DNA of 64,000 bases from Bog-756 sp963727075 (GCA_963727075.1 CAVSET010000006.1:1674001-1738000); one strand, 5' to 3'; numbered from the stretch's first letter, positions 35,562-44,349 are shown. A program made the numbers and translations. The notes: generated by a model from the sequence alone, not told the origin.

Positions 35562-37807
35562 ATGACAGTTGCCCAAGGAACCGGTTCTGACGCAGCAACA
35601 GTTGCCGAGGACCCAGGCCCACCGGTCCGGGCCCGGGCGGGCGATCCAGCTGACGGAACCAGCGGCCAGGTCACCCGACCCGGCCCGTTCGCCCGACTGG
35701 GTGCCTGGGCCGCCACCCATTTCCGCCGGGTGCTCATCGCCTGGCTCCTGGTACTCCTCGTCTTCGGATTCTTCGCCGTCCACGTCGAGAACGCACTCGC
35801 CGGCGCGGGGTGGCAGGCCTCCAACAGCCAGTCCGTCGCGGCCAGGGCGATCGTCGAGAAGCACTTCTCCGGCCTCGGTGCTACCGGGCTCCAGGTCGTG
35901 ATCGTCGATCACCGAGGCCCGATCGCGTCGGACCCGCACGCTCGGGCCATCGTGGCCAAGGCGACCAAGGTGCTCCGCAATGACCCCCGGGTGTCCACAG
36001 TGGTCCCTCCACGGACGGGGGTTTCGCTTCGCGGGACGGTCGGACCGCGATCATCACCGCCGGTTCCGCCGCGGATGCCAACAAGATGGTGCAGGCGGCC
36101 GATGCCGTCGCTGCACCGCTGGGTGCGCTCGCCACGTCCGGCGTCTCGGTCACCCTGACCGGCGACAGCGCCCTGTGGGCCAACTTCAATACGGCCAACC
36201 GCTCGGCCATGCTGCGCTCGGAGATGCTCTCCTGGCCAGTGACCATCATCATCCTGATCATCGCCTTCGGAAGTCTCGTGGCCGCCGGGCTGCCCCTGCT
36301 CCTGACCATGGCCGGACTTCTCGTGGCCGCCGGCGCCCTGGTCCTCACGACGAAGTTCACCCCAGTGTCCATTTGGGCCCTCAACTTCGCCCTGATGTTT
36401 GCCCTCGCGCTGGGCATCGACTACGCCCTGTTCCTGGTCATGCGCTTCCGCTCTGCGCTCAAGCGACGGGAAGCCAAGCCCGGTGACCATGAGGCCATCG
36501 TCGCCTCGGTGGCGGAGACGGTCGACACGGCCGGCAAGGCTGTCGCTTTCAGCGCACTCACCGTTCTCGCCTCGCTCGCCGCCATCCTCATCGTTCCGAG
36601 TCCGGCGTTCCGGTCCATGGCTTTCGGGATCATGTTGTCGGTCATCGCCGTCCTCGCCGCCACGCTCACTCTCCTGCCCGCGGTGCTAGGCAAGCTCGGC
36701 ACCAACATCAACAAGGGCAAGCTCCGGCTACGCCGAAAAGCCCCCACCGAGGGCGAAGGGGCCCTCGACCGACTACTGCATTCCTGGGGAAGGTTCCTCT
36801 GGCGACACCCCTTCCCGGCCGGTGCCGCAGCGTTGATCGTCCTGCTCCTCGCCGCCGCCCCGGTCATCGGCATGCGGACCAACATGCCCTCGATCACCAT
36901 CGTCCCGCCCAGCGCCAACGCCCGGATCGGCTACTACCAGGCGACAAACGCCTTCGGTCCGGGGGCCCCCGGCACCCTTCAGGTGGTCGTGCCCGAAGCC
37001 CATCAGGCTCAGGCGTTGGCCACCCTGGCCCACACGTCCGGGGTGTCAGGCGTCGTCCCTGGGCCGACCAGCGCCGGATGGACGCTCGACCAGGTGGTGC
37101 CCTCCTCTGGGCCCTCGACGGCCTCAACCGGCGCGACGATCGACAACCTCCGTCGGGTCCTGCCGGCCGGAACACTCGTCGGCGGTGCGGCCGCCGAGAA
37201 CCACGATCTCCAGCAGTCGCTATCGGCACACACTCCGCTCGTGCTCGGCATCCTCGGCATCCTCGGATTCATCTTGTTGTTGATTGCCCTCGGGGCCCCG
37301 TTGATCGCGGCGCTGGGTGTGCTGATCACCGCCCTCTCGGTGGCCGGAGCCTTCGGCATCGGACGACTCATCTTCCAGAACGGCCTACTCTCGGGTCCGC
37401 TGGGCTTCCAGCCCCAGGGGTTCATCGACGCCTGGGCGCCACTCTTCTTCGGGGCCATGGTCTTCGGGGTAGCCATGGACTACACGCTGTTCATGCTCTC
37501 GGCGGCCAAGGAGCGCTACGAGACCCACCCGGACCCCGAACACGCCATGATCGGATCGATGCGATCCTCGGGACGGGTGGTGCTTTCGGCCGCCGCGGTG
37601 ATGGTGGCGGTCTTTCTCACCTTCGCCCTTTCGGGGCCGCTCGCTCCGAAGGAGATGGGGGTGATCCTGGCCATCGCCGTGGCCCTCGACGCCCTAGTGG
37701 TGCGTCTGGTCGTGCTCCCCGTCGTGCTCCGGCTGGGTGGGCACGGAAGCTGGCACCAGCCGAAGTGGCTTGGCCGGGTCCTGCCCAAGGTGCGGTTCTC
37801 GCATTGA
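35562..37807 (+). pseudogene. MMPL/RND-family membrane transporter, one frameshift
   Basis: From ATG at 35562 the first part gives an N-terminal helix (HFRRVLIAWLLVLLVFGFFA) and the first porter segment to VSTVVPPRTGVS. At about 36020 the frame changes. ASRDGRTAIITAGSAADANK then leads to the sterol-sensing-like helix set, ALALGIDYALFLVMRFRSAL (GIDY is the key Asp-Tyr motif), a second periplasmic domain and VFGVAMDYTLFMLSAAKERY. Repaired length is about 748 aa with 12 helices. MMPL proteins export lipids or small molecules by proton motive force. Presence in a CstR-like operon is unusual; it may export a sulfur or thiol metabolite. Confidence 0.88.
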
Positions 37808-37845
37808 ACTGGGACCGGGCCTCAGAAGACAGTGAAGGAGAGAGT

Positions 37846-38115
37846 GTGCAACTACCCGACGAAGTGGTCGAAGACCTCCGCAAGCGGCTACGACGTGCCG
37901 GAGGCCAGGTGCAGGCCGTGGAGGCCATGCTCGCCGACGGACGCGAGTGTCGTGACGTCGTCACCCAGCTCAGTGCAGCGACCAAGGCCCTCGACCAGGT
38001 GGGCTTCCGGCTGATCGCCAGCGGGCTGACCTACTGCCTCGAGCACCCCGAGGAGGCGGCCGAGTCCGGCTATCCGCTCGACGAGGTACAGCGACTGTTC
38101 ACCAAGCTGGCATGA
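37846..38115 (+). CDS. CsoR/CstR-family (DUF156) repressor
   Basis: 89 aa from GTG at 37846 (AAGGAG upstream). The all-helical family pattern is clear: LRKRLRRAGGQVQAVEAMLA, then DGRECRDVVTQLSAATKALD and LTYCLEHP. Cys35 and Cys64 have the family spacing of 29. The copper-binding His of CsoR, four residues before the second Cys, is Gly60 here. Two Cys without His is the CstR-like arrangement that forms di- and polysulfide crosslinks. With SQR, PDO, rhodanese and TauE nearby, a persulfide sensor is the best reading. It presumably binds the ATACCCC sites. Confidence 0.9.
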   Translation: MQLPDEVVEDLRKRLRRAGGQVQAVEAMLADGRECRDVVTQLSAATKALDQVGFRLIASGLTYCLEHPEEAAESGYPLDEVQRLFTKLA

Positions 38116-38158
38116 GCTGAACGTCACAAGAGCAAGCAAGAGAGAAGGAGCGCAGACC

Positions 38159-38374
38159 ATGGGATTCTCCAAGTTCATGGCATCGACTGTGGGACGAGCA
38201 CTGCGGGTCATTGCCGGTGTGGCACTGATTGTGATCGGCGGGTTGCTCGGTGGAGGATGGTGGGCCCTCGGCGTCGTCGGCCTCGTTCCGCTCGCCGCTG
38301 GCGCACTCGACACCTGTCTGATCAATGTGCTGTTCGGTCAGCCGCTCAGCGGCAAGGCCGTTCGGGCGGGTTGA
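38159..38374 (+). CDS. DUF2892 inner-membrane protein (YgaP-like TM part)
   Basis: 71 aa. Two hydrophobic helices (RVIAGVALIVIGGLLGGGWW and LGVVGLVPLAAGALDTCLI) with a C-terminal INVLFGQPLSG are typical of DUF2892. These proteins are often encoded with, or fused to, rhodaneses. AAGGAG lies 8-10 nt before the ATG at 38159. It is transcribed with the csoR-like gene. Confidence 0.88.
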   Translation: MGFSKFMASTVGRALRVIAGVALIVIGGLLGGGWWALGVVGLVPLAAGALDTCLINVLFGQPLSGKAVRAG

Positions 38375-38444
38375 AAGTCACCGAGGGCGGCCTGGGGTCG
38401 GGTCACTGGACCTGCCGGTCCTCACAGAATCCAAGGGTGGCACC

Positions 38445-39104
38445 ATGAGTACGTCAACAAGTGCGGTCATCGAAGTCTTCGCAGACATCTGGTGTCCTTT
38501 CACCCACGTCGGGCTCCGGGCGATCGAAGGGCAGCGCGCCAGGACCGGCCGCACCGATGTCGTCATACGCGTCCGGGCTTGGCCGCTCGAACTGGTCAAC
38601 GGGGCGCCGCTGGACCCGGCTGTGACAAAGGAACACGCTGACGATCTGCGCGAGCAGGTTGCCCCGAACCTGTTCCAGAAGCTCGATATCCACCGGTTCC
38701 CGAGTTCGACGCTCGATGCCTTGGCGATGGCCAACCGGGCCTATCGGACCAATCTCAAGGTGGGCGAGCGGGTGAGCTTCGCGCTGCGGGACGCGCTCTT
38801 CGAAGAAGGCCGGGACATCTCGGATCCCTTGACCCTGGAGTATCTGGCCCGCGATCTCGGCGTCCGCATGCCTGACGAATCCGACCATGCGGCCGTAGTG
38901 GCCGACTGGCGCGAGGGACAGCAGCGGGGCGTGTTGGGATCCCCTCACTTCTTCTGTGGCCACACCGACGCGTTCTGTCCATCGCTCGACATCACGAGGG
39001 ATCCCCGCCGGGGTGTGTCGATCGTCAAGGGCGCATCACGTCTGACGGAGTTCCTGGAGCAGTGCTTCGCCCGGCCTCGTCCGACTCGAGGAACTCAAGA
39101 CTAG
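38445..39104 (+). CDS. DsbA-family (FrnE-like) thioredoxin-fold protein
   Basis: 219 aa. VIEVFADIWCPFTHVGLRAI begins a DsbA/FrnE fold, with Cys17 in CPFT, so only the first of the usual CxxC pair is kept. A central helical insertion and GVLGSPHFFCGHTDAFCPSL, with cis-Pro and extra Cys, close the domain. No signal peptide, so cytoplasmic. It is possibly a disulfide or persulfide reductase or a glutathione-S-transferase-kappa-like enzyme. It precedes the SQR operator. Confidence 0.85.
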   Translation: MSTSTSAVIEVFADIWCPFTHVGLRAIEGQRARTGRTDVVIRVRAWPLELVNGAPLDPAVTKEHADDLREQVAPNLFQKLDIHRFPSSTLDALAMANRAYRTNLKVGERVSFALRDALFEEGRDISDPLTLEYLARDLGVRMPDESDHAAVVADWREGQQRGVLGSPHFFCGHTDAFCPSLDITRDPRRGVSIVKGASRLTEFLEQCFARPRPTRGTQD

Positions 39105-39108
39105 GTTG

Positions 39109-39124
39109 ATACCCCTAGGGGTAT
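39109..39124. promoter_or_regulatory. CsoR/CstR-type operator before SQR
   Basis: ATACCCCTAGGGGTAT is a perfect 16-bp palindrome, 40 bp before the SQR start. It is the most symmetric of the repeated sites in this island. Confidence 0.85.
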
Positions 39125-39163
39125 TTGGTGGGATGCAGGTGGGCGGACGAACGGAGGGTTGAC

Positions 39164-40622
39164 ATGGCACGAGTTGCTCGTCTTGGGCGGAGGGATCGCC
39201 GGTCACACCGCAGCACTGCACCTCACCCGGATGCTCAAACGCTCCGATGAGGTCGTGGTGGCGACGCCGAACTCCAAATGGAACTGGATCCCGTCGAACA
39301 TCTGGGTTGGGGTGGGCCGGGAAGCAGACCGACCAGGTGACTTTCAAGCTCGGGCCCATCTACAAGCGCAAGGGGATCGAGTTCCACCAGGCCCTGGCGA
39401 CGGCGATCCATCCGGAAGGGGATAGTGGTCGGACCAGGCCCTTCGTCGACATCACCTATACCGATCCGGCCCGAGACGGGGAACAGGGCGTGCTCGACTA
39501 CGACTATCTGATCAACGCCGCGGAACCGAAGCTCAACTTCGCTGCCACGCCCGGACTGGGTCCCGACGGATTCAGCAGTTCGGTTTGCACCGCCAGTCAT
39601 GCCGTCGAGGCGGCAGCGGCACTCCGAGGCTCGATCGAGAAGATGAAGCGGGGCGAACACCAGGTCATCGTCGTCGGCATGGGGCACGGAACGTGCACCT
39701 GCGAGGGAGCGGCGTTCGAATACGCGTTCAATGTGGAGCACGAGGTTCGTCAGGCAGGTGTCCGGGATCTGGCCGACATCGTCTACCTCACCAACGAGTA
39801 CGAACTCGGTGACTTCGGCGTCGGCGGCCTGACCTTCACCCAGCAGGGCGTCCAGACCACCTCGAAGCTGTGGACCGAGTCGCTCTTCCGCGAACGTGGC
39901 ATACGGGCCATCACCGGGGCCCATGTCGATCGGGTAGAAGCGGGCGTCGTCCTCTACGAGCAGCTAGACGGGTCGATGAACACCCTCAGGTTCGACTTCG
40001 CCATGCTTCTACCGCCGTTCAGAGGCGTCGGCCTCCACGCCTATGACGCAAGTGGGGCGGAGATCACCGATGAGCTGTTCGCTCCCAACGGGTTCATGAA
40101 GGTCGATGGCGATTACTCGGCGAAGCCGTTCGAGGAGTGGCGGGCAGAGGACTGGCCCAGCACCTACCAGGTACCCCACTACCCCAACATCTTCGCCGTG
40201 GGCATCGCCTTCGCCCCTCCTCACCAGATCTCACAACCAAGGAAGTCAACCAACGGTACCGTCATCGCACCGTCGCCACCACGCACCGGGATGCCATCCG
40301 GGATCATGGGGAAGGTGGCAGCCGTGAACATCGTCGAAATGATCAGGCGCGGAAGCTCTGCCAACACCCGATCAGCCTCGATGGCCGACATGGGGGCAGC
40401 GTGCGTGGCGTCGGCCGGATCCGGGCTTCGCCATGGAAGCGCTGCCTCGATGACGATGTACCCGGTCGTGCCCGACCTGGTGAGGTTCCAGGCACTGGAC
40501 GGAGTCTTGACGATACCTTCGGAGAGATCGGACTCAGCGGGCATTGGATCAAGCTGTTGCTCCATTACATGTTCATCTACAAGGCCAAGGCCCTTCCGGG
40601 CTGGCACCTGATCCCCGAGTGA
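39164..40622 (+). pseudogene. sqr: Sulfide:quinone oxidoreductase, three small frameshifts
   Basis: The FAD-binding start should read MARVLVLGGGIAGHTAALHL. An extra T at about 39174 breaks it, although a TTG five bases upstream could open the right frame. A second extra base at about 39320 separates NIWVGVGR from KQTDQVTF, and a third indel at about 40493 splits MYPVVPDLVRF from PGTGRSLDDTFGEIGLSGHW. Otherwise the protein is a textbook SQR (about 485 aa): Cys residues for sulfide oxidation (SSVCTASH, GTCTCEGAAFE), PPHQISQPRKS and IMGKVAAVNI. It would oxidise sulfide to persulfide or polysulfide at the membrane with quinone as acceptor. Confidence 0.92.
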
Positions 40623-40636
40623 GAGAGGAGGGGACG

Positions 40637-40783
40637 ATGGATGACACAGACGCCACTATCGCGAGCGCTCCGCTTTCGACGGCCAAGACGCTGCGAGCCC
40701 GCAAGAACCTGGTGATCCAGTTCGGACGGTTTGTGGCCATCAACATGAAGATGGTGAAGATCATCCGCAAAGAGAATCGCTGA
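40637..40783 (+). CDS. Small basic protein following SQR
   Basis: 48 aa from ATG at 40637; GGAGGGG lies 5 nt upstream. The C-terminal part (KTLRARKNLVIQFGRFVAIN, then MKMVKIIRKENR) looks amphipathic and basic, probably membrane-associated. I have seen similar short proteins beside SQR-type genes, but no function is known. The ribosome site and tight spacing (14 bp) support a real gene. Confidence 0.7.
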   Translation: MDDTDATIASAPLSTAKTLRARKNLVIQFGRFVAINMKMVKIIRKENR

Positions 40784-40815
40784 TCAGACGCTCAGAAGTA
40801 CGAAAGGAGCGAGGC

Positions 40816-40968
40816 TTGTGTGCTGAAGTGAAATGTCAGCAGTGCGGCCGACCGTCTTGGAAGGGATGCGGTCAACATGTCGAGCAGGTGCTCGGTCACG
40901 TGGCCTGCGAGGACCGCTGTCACTGTGCTGCCCGCTCAGCGACTAAGGGCCGACGCTGGTTCGGCTGA
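40816..40968 (+). CDS. Small Cys-rich protein (CxxC, CGxH), TTG start
   Basis: 50 aa, read from TTG at 40816 with GGAG about 7 nt upstream: CAEVKCQQCGRPSWKGCGQH, then a helix and CEDRCHCAARSATKGR. The KCxxCG.PTWxGCGxHVE pattern recurs in actinobacterial genomes, where it is usually a hypothetical of about 50-60 residues. Two clusters (CxxC...C..H and C..CHC) could bind zinc or carry persulfides. It closes the SQR transcription unit. Confidence 0.7.
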   Translation: MCAEVKCQQCGRPSWKGCGQHVEQVLGHVACEDRCHCAARSATKGRRWFG

Positions 40969-41090
40969 TGGGCGTTGTATCGCGGCAGAAAGCGAACCGA
41001 TTGCTCGGACGACGGGTTTCCCGTTTCTGTTCACGGCAGCGTGATTGCTGCGCTCAACACGGACTTCTGCGCGAAAGGTGAGACGCGGCG

Positions 41091-41699
41091 GTGACAAGTC
41101 AACAGTGGGATGAGCGCTACAGCGGTGACGAGCTGGTTTGGACCAGTACACCCAACCAGTATCTCGTCGCTGAAGTTGTTGACCTACCTCCAAGGCGGGC
41201 AGTGGACCTCGCTAGTGGCGAAGGCCGCAACTCGATCTGGCTCGCGGAGCAGGGCTGGGAGGTAACTGGTGTGGACTTCTCGCCGGTAGGCCTGGCCAAG
41301 GCCAAGCGGTTTGCTGACCTCTGGGGCGTGAAGGTCACCTGGATTGAGTCCGCGGTGGAGGAGTGGACGCCACCTCCTGTGGGATTCGACCTCGTGGCCA
41401 TGCTTTACCTCCAGCTTCCCCAGCCAGCCCGTTCGGCCTCCTTGGCCGTGGCAGCTTCGGCAGTAGCCCCTGGGGGGAAACTGGTCGTCGTTGCTCACGA
41501 TCTGGACAACCTGACTCGGGGGTATGGGGGCCCGCCGAGTCCCGATGTGCTCTACCGAGTCAGCGACGTGACTGAGGCTGCGGTCGATGCCGGCTTGACT
41601 GTCGGCCGAGCCGAGAAGGCTGTCCGGACAGTCGAGACGGACATGGGCCCGCAAAAGGCACTCGACACGGTGGTCACCGCCCGGCGGCCACCCCGGTAG
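41091..41699 (+). CDS. Class I SAM-dependent methyltransferase (TehB/thiopurine-type)
   Basis: 202 aa from GTG at 41091. It opens MTSQQWDERYSGDELVWTST, has motif I AVDLASGEGRNSIWLAEQGW with DFSPVGLAKA, and motif III APGGKLVVVAHD. The WxxRY...W...PN start is typical of the TehB/thiol-detoxifying group. It could methylate toxic oxyanions or thiols, which fits the island, but no substrate is proven. Confidence 0.88.
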   Translation: MTSQQWDERYSGDELVWTSTPNQYLVAEVVDLPPRRAVDLASGEGRNSIWLAEQGWEVTGVDFSPVGLAKAKRFADLWGVKVTWIESAVEEWTPPPVGFDLVAMLYLQLPQPARSASLAVAASAVAPGGKLVVVAHDLDNLTRGYGGPPSPDVLYRVSDVTEAAVDAGLTVGRAEKAVRTVETDMGPQKALDTVVTARRPPR

Positions 41700-41854
41700 G
41701 GCCTCCGACTTGGTACCCGTAAAGGTACAGCTCCTCTACTTCGATCTCGGACAGCCTCCAGACCGAAGGTGCCACGGAACCTCTCTTGGAGATCAATCGC
41801 CACACGACCGAGGCTGTCTCTCGCCGCCTGCGTTGTCGAGTCATCGTTCGCCAT
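41674..41854 (-). pseudogene. Helical remnant, three-helix-bundle-like, frameshifted
   Basis: From ATG at 41854 the reading MANDDSTTQAARDSLGRVAI and DLQERFRGTFGLEAV resembles the start of small three-helix proteins that accompany arsenate reductases in actinobacteria. It then continues in another frame (SEIEVEELYLYGYQVGGPTG) to a stop at 41674, inside the methyltransferase 3' end. Much of the expected helix is missing. It is downstream of arsC on the same strand, so it may be the decayed last gene of the arsenic operon. Confidence 0.4.
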
Positions 41855-41894
41855 GGCTCCTCTGTCTTACTCGCTCGCAACTGACGGGAGTCCG

Positions 41895-42293
41895 TTACAG
41901 GAGCTCGTGCATGAGGTCACGAACCCGCCGATCGATGTCATCGATGATCGGGCGGACTTCCTCGACGGGCTTCCCGGCGGGGTCTTCGAGCTCCCAGTCG
42001 AGGTAGCGCTTGCCGGGAAAGACGGGGCAAGTGTCCCCGCAACCCATGGTCACGATGACGTCGGCCTCACGGGCGATCCGATCGTCAAGTGGCTTCGGGA
42101 AGTCCTTGGAGACATCGAGCCCCCGCTCCTCCAAGATCGCCACGACCGAGGGACTGAGTTGGTTTCCAGGCTCTGATCCGGCAGATTCGACCCTGATGTA
42201 CCCATCGGCGTAATGGTCAAGGAGGACTCGGGCAGCCAGGCTGCGACCCGAGTTGTGGATGCACAGGAAGAGCACCACTGGCCTGTCATTCAT
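41895..42293 (-). CDS. arsC: Arsenate reductase, LMW-phosphatase (thioredoxin/mycothiol) type
   Basis: 132 aa. The P-loop CIHNSGR (Cys11 to Arg17) followed by SLAARVLLDHYA is the ArsC/LMW-PTP signature. VTMGCGDTCPVFPGKRYLDW holds the resolving Cys pair and LEDPAGK the conserved Asp. It reduces As(V) to As(III). ATG at 42293 overlaps the acr3 stop (ATGA). A longer reading upstream is not needed. Confidence 0.95.
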   Translation of the reverse strand: MNDRPVVLFLCIHNSGRSLAARVLLDHYADGYIRVESAGSEPGNQLSPSVVAILEERGLDVSKDFPKPLDDRIAREADVIVTMGCGDTCPVFPGKRYLDWELEDPAGKPVEEVRPIIDDIDRRVRDLMHELL

Positions 42294-43411
42294 TGGACTC
42301 CTCCCAGGGTGGGGTGCGCTGGCGTCGACGAGTAGTGGCGTTTCGCCCACAGGGACACGTAGACGAGGCCGACCAGCACCGGCACCTCTATCAGGGGGCC
42401 GACGACCCCGGCGAGCGCTTGTCCACTGGTGACACCGAACACGCCGATGGCGACGGCGATGGCCAGTTCGAAGTTGTTGCCCGCCGCCGTGAACGAAAGT
42501 GTGGCAGTCCGCTCATAGGGCAGGCCGATCGCTCGTCCATAGGCGAAGGTCCCGAACCACATGATGGCGAAGTAGGCCAATAACGGAAGGGCGATTCGGG
42601 CCACATCGGCGGGATGGGACGTGATCGTATGACCCTGGAGGGCAAAGAGGATGACGATGGTGTACAGCAGCCCGTAGAGAGCGAAGGGGGCGATACGGGG
42701 GATGAGTGTGTTCTCGTACCACTCCCGCCCCCGCCTGCGCTCGCCGATGATCCGGGTGAGGTAGCCCGCCGCCAGCGGGATCCCGAGGAAGATGCCGACA
42801 GTCTCTGCAATCCGCCAGATCGACAGTTCGAGCCCGACGGTGTGGATGCCGAGCCAGCCCGGGAGCACCTTCAGGTAGAAGTACCCGAGCAGAGCGAAGG
42901 CCACCACCTGGAACAGGGAGTTGAGTGCCACCAGTACCGCCGCCGCCTCCCGGTCCCCGCGAGCCAGGTCGTTCCAGATGAGGACCATGGCGATACAACG
43001 AGCGAGACCGACGATGATCAACCCGGTGCGGTAGGCGGGGAGATCGGGGAGCATCAGCCACGCCAAGGTGAACATGACCAATGGCCCGATCACCCAGTTG
43101 ATGACCAGCGACGACACCAGGGTCCGCCGGTCCCGGGTGACCGTCCCCAGCTCGTCGTATCGCACCTTGGCCAGTACCGGGTACATCATGACCAGGAGGC
43201 CGATGAAGATCGGCAGCGATGTCCCCGTGGTCACATGGACCGAGTTGAGGTGGGTGTTGAGGCTGGGGATGGCCCGACCGAGCACCAGGCCGAGCGCCAT
43301 CGCCAGGATGATCCAGAGCGGCAGGAACCGGTCGAGGACCGAAAGTCGGGCGATCACCGGCTCGACTTGCTCCTCCTCGACCGGTGAGCGCTCGGAGGTC
43401 ACCCTGCTCAC
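42290..43411 (-). CDS. acr3: Arsenite exporter Acr3
   Basis: 373 aa from GTG at 43411 (GGGAGG 6 nt upstream). Ten membrane helices of the Acr3 fold. The essential Cys is in GLARCIAMVLIWNDLA, and the conserved NFE is in FTAAGNNFELAIAVAIGVFG. It pumps arsenite out with proton motive force. The operon order is arsI, acr3, arsC on the minus strand, divergent from arsR. Confidence 0.95.
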   Translation of the reverse strand: MSRVTSERSPVEEEQVEPVIARLSVLDRFLPLWIILAMALGLVLGRAIPSLNTHLNSVHVTTGTSLPIFIGLLVMMYPVLAKVRYDELGTVTRDRRTLVSSLVINWVIGPLVMFTLAWLMLPDLPAYRTGLIIVGLARCIAMVLIWNDLARGDREAAAVLVALNSLFQVVAFALLGYFYLKVLPGWLGIHTVGLELSIWRIAETVGIFLGIPLAAGYLTRIIGERRRGREWYENTLIPRIAPFALYGLLYTIVILFALQGHTITSHPADVARIALPLLAYFAIMWFGTFAYGRAIGLPYERTATLSFTAAGNNFELAIAVAIGVFGVTSGQALAGVVGPLIEVPVLVGLVYVSLWAKRHYSSTPAHPTLGGVQ

Positions 43412-43442
43412 CGTTGACCTCCCAAGGTGCGGCGTCGGTCGA

Positions 43443-43916
43443 TCAGCAGCACGAGGTGGCGCCCGCTGCGGCCTCCACGGTCTCGGCCCGGGTGCTGCAG
43501 CACGCAGACTCGCCAGGGGCAGCCGAGCGGAGCTGGCCGGCCGGCATCTCGGTATCCGACAGGACGGTATAGATCTCCCACGGCTCTCCGCCGGGTCCAT
43601 CGACCCACACCTTGTCCTGGACTGCGTAGCAACAAGCAGTCTGCTCTTCCAGGGCCGTGGCCAGGCCCTCACTGGCCAGGCGGGCCTGCGCTGCGGACAC
43701 CTCATCGGTCGTGGGCACCTCGACACCGAGATGGTTCAACGTCCCGGGGGTCTGATTGTCATCTTCGATGAGGACCAGCTTCAACGGCGGGTCGATCACT
43801 GCGAAGTTGGCGTACCCAGGACGCACCTTCGCCGGTTCGGTGGCGAACAACTTCGAGTAGAAGTCGATGGCCTCGTCAAGATCGGCAACGTTCAGGGCAA
43901 GTTGGACACGGGACAT
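43443..43916 (-). CDS. arsI: ArsI/CadI-type VOC protein (C-As lyase family)
   Basis: 157 aa from ATG at 43916 (AGGAG upstream). RVQLALNVADLDEAIDFYSK and YANFAVIDPPLKLVLIE are the first VOC half. NHLGVEV gives the His ligand, TACCYAVQDKVWVDGPGGEP gives the vicinal Cys pair that binds trivalent organoarsenicals, and WEIYTVL gives the Glu ligand. The C-terminal tail is Cys-rich (ACCST, TSCC). ArsI cleaves the C-As bond of methylarsenite with Fe(II) and O2; the related CadI proteins bind or respond to cadmium or arsenic, so substrate is probable, not proven. Confidence 0.88.
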   Translation of the reverse strand: MSRVQLALNVADLDEAIDFYSKLFATEPAKVRPGYANFAVIDPPLKLVLIEDDNQTPGTLNHLGVEVPTTDEVSAAQARLASEGLATALEEQTACCYAVQDKVWVDGPGGEPWEIYTVLSDTEMPAGQLRSAAPGESACCSTRAETVEAAAGATSCC

Positions 43917-43931
43917 GGTGATCTCCTGTAG

Positions 43932-43985
43932 CATTGATTGTGTTCGATGCATTGAGTGTAGATGATGCATCGAGAGTTGTCAATG
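43932..43985. promoter_or_regulatory. ArsR operator region in divergent arsI-arsR gap
   Basis: TCGATGCAT (43944-43952) and ATGCATCGA (43965-43973) are perfect inverted 9-mers. CATTGA (43932-43937) and TCAATG (43980-43985) give a second, outer pair. The nested symmetry between divergent arsI and arsR is the expected ArsR binding site. Confidence 0.72.
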
Positions 43986-43998
43986 GATGAGGTGATCA

Positions 43999-44349
43999 GT
44001 GAGCAAATCAGCCTCCACAATCGACACACGTGGCCCCGAGCAGTGCTGTCCATCGATCTTGGCAGCACCTCTGGATGCGGCCGAAGCAGCAGAGCTGTCG
44101 AGCGGATTCAGCGCCCTGTCCGATCCGGTTCGGCTGAGGGTACTGAGCATCCTGGCTACCTCGCCTGAGGGCGAAGTCTGTGTGTGTGACTTCGTCGATC
44201 CGCTCGGGAAGAGCCAGCCGACCATCTCCCATCATTTGAAGATCCTGAGCGAGGCGGGACTCGTGCAGGGTGATCGGCGGGGAAAGTGGGTGTGGTACTC
44301 GCTCAACCGGGATCGACTGGCGAGTCTTCGAGCGGCCATCGACACCTGA
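43999..44349 (+). CDS. arsR: ArsR-family arsenite-responsive repressor
   Basis: 116 aa from GTG at 43999. The winged helix includes ALSDPVRLRVLSILA, EVCVCDFVDPLGKSQPTISH (a C-V-C pair before the recognition helix) and LKILSEAGLVQ. Metal-binding candidates are the N-terminal CC (EQCCPS) and the CVCDF cysteines. It should repress arsI-acr3-arsC and itself until As(III) binds. Confidence 0.93.
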   Translation: MSKSASTIDTRGPEQCCPSILAAPLDAAEAAELSSGFSALSDPVRLRVLSILATSPEGEVCVCDFVDPLGKSQPTISHHLKILSEAGLVQGDRRGKWVWYSLNRDRLASLRAAIDT

